Assembly: GCA_049999805.1 (NCBI GenBank)
Contig: JBNGIO010004083.1
Coordinates: 1-22,217 of the forward strand
Direction: 5' to 3'
From: Folioceros fuciformis
Taxonomy: Eukaryota; Anthocerotophyta; Anthocerotopsida; Anthocerotales
Length of the DNA stretch: 22,217 bases
The position numbers were made by a program, and so were the translations under genes. How positions within the stretch are numbered: position 1 is the first letter of the stretch; every line of letters starts with the position of its first letter. The notes under the pieces were generated by a model. That model was not told the DNA's origin. It did not search any database and was given only the letters and a program-made list of their open reading frames with translations. Below are positions 9,009-18,337 of this stretch, one piece after another.

Positions 9009-9615
9009 AAGGCAGTTTTTCCAGAAAATGTCAGGTGCGCTCCACCACAGGCAAAGGTACATGTACTGGAGGATCTGACTTGTTCTCCCTTCCAGCATGG
9101 CTCTTTTCGTCACCTTTGTCATGTCAGCGACGTAGGCGATACACCACACCCCCATGTTGGCCCAGAGTCCCCCACGCGTAGGGAAAGCACGTGGAATGGG
9201 CATCGAAATCTGAGCCACAGAAGCGTCCAGGACGTGCTGTCGGCCAGTGCGCATCTCCTGGTCCTGCTCGCCGTGACCCCCTGAGCTGGAATCCTAAACT
9301 ACCCGTGACTTCGGTCCGTCATTCCTCCAGCTAGTAGCATGTAGAGTTTCCTTTCCTCTGTCGGCATGGTCAGCAGACAGCCATGCACGTAACAGCTGCT
9401 AGCCGCTAACGGACTGCCTCGTGTCGTTTTGCAGGAAGTGGGGAGATCCTTGCCCGGTCACCCAGCCCACACATAGAAGACGAGAGTTCTCCATATTAGG
9501 AATTCTCTGAAGTCACGCGTTCAGTCCAGTACTGAATTGTGAGTTCACCCCCAAACTGAAGCTTCTCGAAAAAAGGAGGTGTTCAAAACTCATGAAAGTT
9601 GTGCCATATAGGGAC

Positions 9616-9715
9616 NNNNNNNNNNNNNNNNNNNNNNNNNNNNNNNNNNNNNNNNNNNNNNNNNNNNNNNNNNNNNNNNNNNNNNNNNNNNNNNNNNNNN
9701 NNNNNNNNNNNNNNN
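9616..9715. other. Assembly gap (100 N)
   Basis: Exactly 100 N, the usual placeholder for a gap of unknown size. Tandem repeats abut its right edge, so the gap may be a collapsed repeat array. ORFs read across the N have no meaning. Confidence 0.98.
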
Positions 9716-9806
9716 GCACTATGGGTAATACCCTGCTCAAATGGCTTGCTCGGTCAAAGGTATGCAACATGGCACTATGGCTAATACCCTGCTCAAATGA
9801 CTTGCT
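9716..9806. repeat. 56-bp-period tandem repeat at the gap edge
   Basis: Two copies of a 35-bp core (9716-9750 and 9772-9806) reading gcactatggStaataccctg then ctcaaatgRcttgct, with two differences. The first copy begins at the first base after the gap, so more copies may lie in the missing sequence. Confidence 0.85.
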
Positions 9807-9820
9807 AGAAAAGGAGGAGC

Positions 9821-9865
9821 ATTGAAAAGCAACTGTGAAGTTCATTCAAAAGCAACCGTGAAGTT
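9821..9865. repeat. 23-bp-period direct repeat
   Basis: The segments attgaaaagcaactgtgaag (9821-9840) and attcaaaagcaaccgtgaag (9844-9863), each followed by tt, are tandem copies with two mismatches. They extend the repeat-rich zone right of the gap. Confidence 0.8.
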
Positions 9866-10856
9866 TCCTCCGAGCTGCTGATGATAGAATTGCAGAGTTT
9901 TTGCTGTTGTTTTTTCTGCGACTGTTGCGCACACTTGCCCTGCGGCCGGCGAGGGGGAGCAGGTCATCGGCAGGATTGCTGGCTTTCTCCTGGCCGCTGC
10001 AAGGGCATCCCCGGATCCGTGGAGCAGGGGGCGGGGGAGAGGCTCTGCTATCGCAGGTGCTGGCGCTGCGGCTATAAATAGTGATTACCACGAGGTGGTG
10101 CTCTAGGCAGGCCTGATCGCTTTGCTGCAGCAGCGGGCTGCACCCGCGTCGCTGCGGTGCCCTCACTCTCCGACCCTTTCCTGTTACATGCATACCCTGT
10201 TCCGAGACATGTGGTTCAGGGCTCGGGGACTGGGGTGATCCCGCTGCCAGTTTTATGACCCCGGCTCCGCCCGGCCCGGCGTCCACCACCTCCTTCATCC
10301 CGGTGCTCGCACTGGGATCGAATCTGAGCTTCGATGATTCTCGCATTGATCATCTGTACATCTGTGGGCTGTGGAGCAGACTGCCTACTCACCCATGTCG
10401 TAGCAGTATCTCCCGTGGCTGCTGCCCGAGTCAGGTTCGGCGGAGCCCGCCGGGAAGAAGTAGCTCCGCTTGAGGACACGGAATCCGCTGCTCGGATTTG
10501 AGGTGAGATTGCGAGAGACGTTGCAGCCGGCCGGGCACGGACGATCATTTCTTCGCTCCTTCTGTCATGCGTCCGAATCTAGAGCAGGATTTGCTGGGCA
10601 GGGATAGAGCTTGTTTCCTTTCGCTTCCTGAAAGATCAACCAGTCTAGTTGCAGAATTGCGGGAGAGGGAGTCTGAGTGTGTGTCAGGAACGACAGTATT
10701 GTCGGTTGTGGGTTGTGGCGGGTTTCTGTGCTCTGAAGCTCCAGTGCCTTGTGCTGTGCTGCTTGCTGTATGTGGCAGCTGAGAGGTTCGGGCCGCGCAG
10801 CCAGATGGTGCCAGTGCGGATTCCGGGTTGATTGAGATCTGCAAGCGCTATTCGCA
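9866..10856. promoter_or_regulatory. GC-rich upstream region of the ABCC gene
   Basis: About 1 kb between the repeat zone and the inferred ABCC start. It is GC-rich, with a TATAAATA box at 10073-10080. ORFs of 66-166 codons on both strands are low in complexity (Arg, Ala, Pro and Ser rich) and are judged chance readings. It probably includes the ABCC promoter and 5' leader, but no transcription start can be fixed. Confidence 0.45.
10073..10080 (+). promoter_or_regulatory. TATA box candidate
   Basis: A perfect TATAAATA in an otherwise GC-rich stretch. It lies 777 bp upstream of the inferred ABCC ATG. If used for that gene, the leader would be long or contain an intron. It could instead serve an unrecognised transcript or be chance. 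Confidence 0.4.
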
Positions 10857-13800
10857 ATGGAGGGTGAGTTGGGTTGTGGGCGATGTGTGAAATTGATATA
10901 GGTTTAAATTTGTGGGGACGACGAGATTGTCTGGATTATCTGATGGATGTTTGCTGGAACTTGCAGCGTCGCAGGAATCTTATGTGCGCTCGTCGTGGGC
11001 GTGGCTGACCACCACAGCCTGTTCTGGGCCGGTCAGGTTCTCCACACCGACGCTGGCTTTTTTTGTGGAACCGGAATCCCAGGGGGCGACCTTTGTCTCC
11101 TGGGTGGTGTACTTGCTGCTCGCACCGTGTCCGCAGCACCTGCTTGCGTTGGGGATCCACGTAATCTTTCTCCTCTTCCTCGTGCTGCTGTCGCTCCGGA
11201 AATTGAGCAATAGGTTTCTGTTTAAGAAGCAGCAGGCTGCTGGAGGGAGAATCGGGAAGGAAGTGAGTTCGAATCTGTACTTTCGAGCTACCGTCTCTCT
11301 TACAGTGATTGTGAGCCTTTGCTACACGCTTGCAACTGTCTGGCGGGTCCTGGCCACTATTCGGAACGATTGGAAACCTCCCTTCGATGCACTGTATTCT
11401 GTGTTCCTGGGCGTTCAGGCTCTGGCATGGATTGCATTTGCGGTGACTGTGGCTCACGAGAAGCATTTCGGAGCTCTGGTTCACTCCTTTTCGTTGAGGG
11501 TGTGGTGGGCGATTAACTTCATACCATCCGTCCTGGCAGTTGTGTCTCTATCTCTTCGGGTTATTGTGGGTGTAGAGGACCAAGGGCCAATTACATTGGA
11601 GGTGGATGATGGGTTTGTTGCTGCAACCTTTCCAATCACAGCGTTTCTGTTCGTGGTTGCACTGAGAGGGCATACCGGAATCTCTGTCAGTGGAGGAGCA
11701 AATGGCTTGAGAGAACCCTTGCTAAATGGTCGTGTGGAGAATGGGAAGCATTCCCTAGCTAAAGACAGCGCCGTTGTGCAGACTGCTCCCGATAGCTATT
11801 ATACCGAAGCAGGTGTTATCAGCAGGGCGCTGTGGCTTTGGTTGGGCCCTGTTCTGGAACGGGGCTCCAAAGCCACTCTACAGCCGCAGGATGTTCCGCT
11901 GCTGGCTACCGAAGACAGGGCTGAGTTGCTGTATGCTCTGGTGCAGTCACGGATGCCCAAGGAGCTGGGCCAGAGCACTGTTGGCAGGATTCTCTTCGAT
12001 TGTTTCTGGAAGCGTCTGCTGTTCAATGGAGCTTTGATGCTCATAAGGGTGTCTGTGATGTATGTGGGGCCAATTCTTATCGCACAATTCGTCAGCTACG
12101 TAGCAGGAACCCGAGAACACTTGTACAAAGGTTACCTTCTTGTTTTGGTCCTACTGGCAGCCAAATGCACAGAGGTTCTGACCTCCCATCAGTACAACTT
12201 CAGCAGTCAGAGGCTGGGAATGGTGATCAGATCTTCGATGATCACAACGGTGTACAGGAAGGGTTTGCGGCTGTCCAGTTCTAGTCGACAAGCCCATGGT
12301 GTCGGGCAGATAGTGAACTATATGAGTGTGGATGTTCAGCAGCTGTCGGACTCGATTCTTCAACTTCACAATTTGTGGGCATTGCCTCTTCAGGTTGTAG
12401 TGGCCGTGGTTATTCTTTTCCAGGTTGTAGGAGTGTCTATGGTCGCTGGGTTGGTCACGATGATAGGCTTTGTGGCAATCAGTATCTCAGGCTCCCGACG
12501 ACAGCGGGCTTGTCAAACCCACGTCATGGAGGAGAGGGATGCACGTATGAGAGCCACCTCTGAAGCACTGAATTATATGAAGATAATCAAGTTGCAAGCA
12601 TGGGAGGAGCACTTCAGGAAGAAGGTGGAGGCGTGCAGGGAGAGCGAGTTTGGCTGGCTCGTCAAGTTCATGCAAACGACCGGCCAGAACGTTTTCTTCC
12701 TGTGGATATCCGCCTCTGTCGTGTCCGTGGTGACCTTCACTTGTGCTACTCTCATTGGTTTTGAGCTCACTCCTGCAGCGGTGTTCACTGCAACTGCCAC
12801 CTTCAGGATTTTGCAAGAGCCTGTCCGGTCATTTCCCCAAGCTCTTATTGCTATTTCTCAAGCACTGGTTTCACTGGACCGACTTGATAAGTACATGCAA
12901 AGCGAAGAACTGGATACAGGTGCTGTGACGAAGGTACCACGAGGAGCACAATTTGCTGTTAGTGTAGAAGGAGGCTCTTTTGCTTGGGAAGAGGATGCAG
13001 AAGCACCTACACTTTCCGACATCGACATCCACATTCGACCTGGCTCCCTTGTTGCAATTGTTGGCATGGTTGGATCTGGAAAGTCGTCCCTGCTTTCCTC
13101 ATTGCTCGGAGAGATACCCAAGATTGCCGGCAAGGTAATGAGAGCCGCTGTTAGTGCTTTGTGATCAATCAGTCCTTCTATGGCCCTTTCAGTCTGTACA
13201 ATGCATAACAAAATCCTGTTTGGTGGAATCCAGGTAACTGTAAGTGGGAGCATGGCCTACGTCCCACAAACGCCTTGGATTCAAAACGGGACAATTGAGG
13301 ACAATATCCTGTTTGGACAGCCCATGGACACGGTCAAATACGCGCAAACAGTCCGGGTGTGTGCATTGGAGAGAGATTTGGAACTCATGGAGTTTGGTGA
13401 TCAGACCGAGATTGGTGAAAGAGGCATCAATCTCAGTGGAGGGCAGAAACAACGCATTCAGCTTGCACGAGCTGTGTACCAAGACTCTGATGTATACCTT
13501 CTTGATGACATTTTTAGTGCAGTGGATGCTCACACAGGTTCAGCCCTCTTTAAGGTAAGCCTTGGAATTGTACGTAACACATTGACGTTAAGGTCGACAC
13601 GTGCAGCTCGCCTCACGAGAGAGGAAATTTAACCACTGGTTCGGCATCGTCGCTGCAGGATTGTATTGGTGGAGTCCTGTCTGGCAAGACAATAGTGCTA
13701 GTAACTCATCAGGTTGAATTTCTACATAGCGCGGATCAGATATTGGTAAGCTTTTGCAAAGAGTATGGAAGTCAAGGCCTTGTGTGGCTTGTGCGCGAAA

Positions 13801-16714
13801 AGTCTGTGATGTTTCATTCAGTGATGTTCTGGGCTGTCGATTGCACAGGTCATGCGTGATGGGAGGATTGTTCAATCGGGCAAGTACAGGGATCTTCTTG
13901 AGGGAGGAACTGACTTTGATGCGCTAGTACAGGCACACAACCAAGCAATGGATTCCGTGGATGCAGACAGGGGAAATAACCCTGATGAATTCGAGGACAA
14001 ACATGGCACTGAGATCATGGCAAAGAGGGTTAAATACGCAATAGATGAAGCCAACTCTTCTGACGGATTAGCGAGCCCACCGGTGGGGTCACCAAAAGGA
14101 GATGGAAGCCAAGGAGTCTCTATCTTCAAAAGTACGAGTTGTAAGGCAAGTCTGGAAAAGAAGCGGAACAATGTAGAACAGCCTGCACCTGCAAAGAAAG
14201 GGACAGCAAAGCTTATTGACGAGGAAAGAAGAGAAAGTGGCAATGTCGGGTGGCCTGTGTACTGGACGTACTTCACGACAGGCTATGGTTGGGTGGCTGT
14301 TGTGGCTCTACTCGTATTTCAATTCATCTGGCAAGCATTGCTCATATTGAGTGACTACTGGTTGGCTTATGAGACAGCGGAAGATCGAGCAAAAAGTTTC
14401 CAGCCTAAAAGGTTTATCCTCGGATACTTATACCTTGCAATAGGAGTCTGGGTGTGTGTTCTCGTCCGGACAGCTCTCGTTCTGGCAATGGGGTTAAAGG
14501 CATCACAGAGTTTATATGGAAGCATGTTGAGCGCTGTGTTTCGGGCACCCATGTCCTTCTTTGATACCACACCTGCAGGGAGGATATTGAGCAGGGTAAG
14601 AGTCTCAACCATGCCTTCCTCTCCTGCCGCCTGAGTTGTTGCATCTCCGAACTCGAAAATTTCTTTACCTCTCCTGTTGTTATGCAGGCCTCCTCAGACC
14701 AATCAACTCTAGATGTGTTTCTGCCCTTCTTTTGCGGAGGAGCTCTGGCAGTGTACTGTATGGCCATTGGAACACTATTTGTGATATGTCAAGTGACCTG
14801 GCAGGTCATTGCGATCCTGATTCCTCTGGGATTCGTCTACTTCTCTTATCAGGTGAGTGATTGCAATGCTTGCGTGATCTCATCCAGTAGTTGTTTGTTT
14901 CTATTCTTGAACTCCAATTGTGCTGGATGCAGGTCTACTTCCTTGCAACCTCCAGGGAACTCACACGCATCGACTCTATCACCAAGGCCCCAGTCATTCA
15001 CCACTTCTCAGAAAGCATTGCAGGATTTGCTGTCATTCGCTGCTTTCAGAAAGAGAGAGAGTTCTCGCAGGTGAATGTGGACCGGGTAGATTCCAACCTT
15101 CGCATGGACTTCCACAACAACGCAGCCAACGAGTGGCTCGGCTACAGACTGGAAATGATCGGCACAATTGTCTTGTGCACGTCCGCTCTTCTTTTGGTGG
15201 CCTTGCCACCAGGATTCGTTGACTCTGGTATGAGTCTCTGTGCACCTCAACATATGCTTAGTGTTCCGACGCCTGGAAACCTGTTTACTCTCTTTGCTTC
15301 TTCCTCTCGCTCACATACATCCGGATGCAGAGCTGGTGGGACTCTCACTTTCATACGGGCTTGCTCTCAACACGTGCCTATATTGGACTGTCTGGCTTGC
15401 TTGCACCGTGGAGAACAAAATGGTTTGTGTGGAGCGCATAAAGCAGTTCAGCAACATACCGAGTGAGGCTCCCCTGGTCATCAAAGGAGCGGAGCCATCT
15501 CCGGACTGGCCACAGTTGGGCAACATCCGCTTCGTTAATTTACAGGTATGCTTTGAAATAGAGCTGCTCACAATCAGGTGCAAAGGACTCTCGTAGTGGA
15601 ACTTCGTAGCAGACCCGTTCCTGATGCTGGCTCATGCTCACCTCCTTCCTTGTTTCTTTCATGGTTTCAGTTACGGTATCGGCCCAACACACCCCTTGTT
15701 TTGAAGGGGGTAAGGTTGAACATCAGGGGAGGAGAGAAAGTTGGTGTTGTCGGTAGAACTGGGAGTGGGAAATCTACTCTGTTGCAAGCTGTCTTCAGGC
15801 TTGTAGAGCCAGCAGGAGGCCAGGTGATCATAGACGGAGTGGACATCGCCACTCTAGGGCTCACCGATCTCCGTTCTAGGTTAGGAATCATTCCACAGGA
15901 GCCTACCCTGTTCGAGGGAACCATAAGAAGCAACATCGACCCACTTGGACAGTACGACGATCAGCAGATCTGGGAGGTACAGTTCTACTACCTTGGGTGA
16001 CAAAGCTTGGAAAACGGACGCTTGTATTTCCTCACAGTTCTACTATCTTGGGTTACAAAGATGGATGCTCGTCTTTCCCCTGTCTCGTCTCCTGCCGATG
16101 AACATGTTCCACGTGCAGGTGCTAAAAAAATGTCAGCTAGAGAGCATTGTCCGAGAGAAATCTGAGAAGCTTGATTCCGCAGGTGAGCAGTTTGTGAATG
16201 CCCCAGGGCTCTCATCATACACCGTTTCCGTGGTTTTCATGAGTGCATTGGTGATAAATGGCGTTGCTGTCTGTGTACAGTGGTGGACAACGGGGAGAAC
16301 TGGAGCGTGGGACAGAGGCAGCTCTTCTGCCTTGGCCGAGTCCTTTTAAAACGTAGTCGCATTCTGTTCCTGGATGAGGCAACCGCATCTGTTGATTCCC
16401 AGACGGATGGGGTCATCCAGAAGACAGTCAGGGAGGAGTTCAATGACTGCACAGTGATCAGCATTGCTCATCGCATCCCCACGGTGATGGACAGTGATCA
16501 TGTCCTCGTTCTGGATGCAGGTAAGTATGCATGACAGAATTCCCAAGACGTTTCTGTTATATTCTTCGATGGATGGATGGATAACCGATGGAATCCAATG
16601 TGTGGGACAGGTATGGTGACGGAGTACGACTCTCCATCAACCTTGTTGCAACAGCCAACTTCGCTGTTCGCAGCCCTTGTGAAAGAGTACTCTGCACGAG
16701 CAAGCACTCGGTGA
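10857..16714 (+). CDS. ABCC (MRP) full-size ABC transporter, 12 exons
   Basis: ATP-driven membrane exporter of the plant ABCC family, closest in motif wording to the Arabidopsis ABCC4/ABCC14 group. Exons: 10857-10863, 10967-13134, 13234-13554, 13659-13745, 13849-14595, 14688-14852, 14933-15227, 15331-15545, 15671-15976, 16119-16182, 16281-16520 and 16611-16714. All introns (80-142 bp) are GT-AG and every junction keeps frame: 4719 nt, 1572 aa, usual family length. Layout: TMD0 (~20-235); TMD1 (~285-620); NBD1 with Walker [10 protein letters not shown] (702), LSGGQ (792), Walker B LLDD (816) and THQ; TMD2 (~995-1300); NBD2 with Walker [10 protein letters not shown] (1363), VGQRQ in place of LSGGQ (1468), LFLDEA (1490) and AHR. 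Asp instead of Glu after NBD1 Walker B is normal for ABCC and suggests one main catalytic site. The seven-base first exon (ATG GAG G) is inferred from phase and a GTGAGT donor. Substrate and membrane are unknown. Confidence 0.92.
15979..16080 (+). repeat. 55-bp tandem duplication inside ABCC intron 9
   Basis: acagttctactaccttgggt at 15979 recurs as acagttctactatcttgggt at 16034. Similarity continues through caaag and onward to a ctttcc-like stretch. The first copy starts two bases inside the donor at 15977. The second lies behind tcctcacag, a plausible alternative acceptor. The intron is the longest in the gene (142 bp). Confidence 0.75.
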
Positions 16715-16999
16715 TGCAGAAGTTTTGGCAGCAGCCTGCACCTTGAGGACAGGATGCACTCCTCCAAATTTTATGGATGGACGAACGAGGAACACTCCCT
16801 ACGGCCAAGACCTTTGGAGCTTTGTCTGCAACACCGTCTTTGTCTCCAGCTGTATAACATCCCGCAAGTGCACACGTAAGCAGACAGGTGCAGAAAACTA
16901 AATTCCAAAAGGAAACCTGTTCAGACCACACCAATGAGTGTAACAGCCCACAAGAGCGCATTCAAGAAGTCAGCAGTCCAGGAAACTGACATGTACCAT

Positions 17000-17400
17000 G
17001 AAACTTGCACAGATCATGGAAATAACTGTCACGTCGAAGCGCCAATGCCTATTAGCATTGAGAGAGCCTACGTCAACAGGTAAAGTCCACGATTTTACTC
17101 GCACAGAGGAGAACAATCTCAGAATACAACTCCAGACAAGACCATCCTGACCTCGTCAATAAGGTCCATCTCTATGACGAGCGAAGGATATAATTTCTGA
17201 TGGCATGCAGCAGCCCCAGAACATAACTCAGATTTCCCGGTGGGTCGTACAGCATAGGAAGATGGGGAATGCTCCATGGAAGCAGTCTGACAAGATCATT
17301 CTCCGTGTCAAGATTATTGTTGGTGACTTGTAGAGAGACTGTCCCCGGCGACAAAACATGTCGGCGGAAGCGCGCTCTTTTCCACTCCGTTTTATCATCA
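17000..17400. repeat. Diverged direct repeat, copy 1
   Basis: Aligns with copy 2 at an offset of 840 bp. The anchor atacaactccagaca occurs at 17124 and again at 17964. Flanking matches include gagaacaat upstream and gacNagagcga-like, catgcagcag, gctctgac-like and ttggcggag-like segments downstream. It is heavily diverged with small indels, and the frame is not conserved between copies. Confidence 0.6.
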
Positions 17401-17839
17401 GTAGAGGTTCTGCAGTCTACGATCACAAGCGCAAAAACGGATTCCATCCCAAAGCAGGAGGGAACCCAGGCTTAGTCACGGCCCTTTTATCTGACTTCTT
17501 TCGCTGGTCAGAGTTGGCCGAGTTCTCCTGCACTTAAGGATACATGTCCGTATGTACAGTACGACGTTTTTCTCCGCGTTATATCCCAGAGAAGGTATCT
17601 TTTCATACAGCCCGCTCCTTGTGGGAGCTAATCTCTTACGACTGCGTGCCAGTGATGACAGCAGACAACTGTTCGCTTCCCTCCGATACTGTTCTTTTGC
17701 CTTGCCCATCATGGTGGATGGGGAAATTCCCTATCTCAAGAACCTGCAGAAGAGCACAGAGACGCACTACAGGAGTCCATAAGGGGGCCTCCATCATTTC
17801 AGGCAATATTGCTGTTGAGAAAAGCGCATGGTGAAATGA

Positions 17840-18280
17840 AAATGTTTTGATCGTACCACTGATAAAAATGACAGCGCGGCCGAGGAAAGGCATTACTGAA
17901 AGACCAGACGTTGGCAACAAAATCTTTGACTTCAGGAGCACATCAGAGAACAATTTCTATTATATACAACTCCAGACAGAGACCAGCTTGGCCTCGGTAA
18001 ACAATGTTATACTGCGGGTCTGTCCCTCTGACAAGAGCGAGATGGCGTAGCTTCGACCATATGCTGGACTTTGATAGCCATGCAGCAGGTCCAAAGCCTA
18101 GAATCCGCAAATACAGAAAGCACGGCTTGCGCTGTACTAACAGCTCTGACGGACTGGCTATCCTCCACTCTGGGAAAAAGTTAGTACTAATGTCATCGAT
18201 GACACAGGTGACTCAAAGATGGAAGGCGCAAAAACGTTGGCGGAGAGCTATCCTGTTGCCTTCCTCCGATCACACCAGGA
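17840..18280. repeat. Diverged direct repeat, copy 2
   Basis: Partner of copy 1. It ends about 60 bp from the lipase stop codon, so on the minus strand it would be lipase 3' UTR or 3' flank. Edges are approximate because similarity fades gradually. Confidence 0.6.
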
Positions 18281-18337
18281 CTCGAAACAACTGTAAATTA
18301 AGGAAGAAGATCCACGAACCTTGCCAGCCAAGATTTT

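Larger units (their letters stand above)
7767..9615. other. Intergenic, no gene recognised (left of gap)
   Basis: This 1.85 kb begins with the 3' flank of the NicO-like gene and a run of 11 C at 7867-7877. Several overlapping ORFs of 60-120 codons exist on both strands, but they overlap each other in different frames and show no recognisable domain or splice-consistent extension. No tRNA-like or rRNA-like segment was seen. Confidence 0.5.
16715..18337. other. Convergent intergenic region, ABCC and lipase 3' flanks
   Basis: These 1.6 kb lie between two convergent stop codons and should contain both 3' UTRs. Small ORFs on both strands have no recognisable features. The main structure is a diverged direct duplication, entered separately. 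A short ggatggacgaacgagg segment at 16775 recalls the ggatggatggat run in ABCC intron 11, but this is minor. Confidence 0.55.

Noticed and set aside
9513-9845. ORFs reading through the N run
   Set aside because: Their length depends on the 100-N placeholder, so the frames are meaningless.
9881-10081. Cys-rich 66-codon plus-strand ORF (CCCFFCDCC)
   Set aside because: The cysteine run comes from a TGYTGT-rich stretch. There is no pairing pattern or homologue I recognise, and it overlaps the antisense ORF and ends at the TATA box.
9846-10346. 166-codon minus-strand ORF upstream of ABCC
   Set aside because: Arg/Ser/Pro-rich, with no recognisable family features, and located in GC-rich promoter-like DNA where long chance ORFs are expected.
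10216-10548. 110-codon minus-strand ORF with an ATG
   Set aside because: Compositionally biased, with no domain and no splice-consistent neighbour. It is probably the opposite strand of the ABCC upstream region.
13061-13520. NBD1 Walker B Asp in place of Glu, and VGQRQ in NBD2, as possible defects of the ABCC protein
   Set aside because: Both are normal features of the ABCC family in plants and do not indicate loss of function.
17172-17447. 91-codon minus-strand ORF in the convergent spacer
   Set aside because: The matching part of the second repeat copy does not keep this frame, so coding is not supported.
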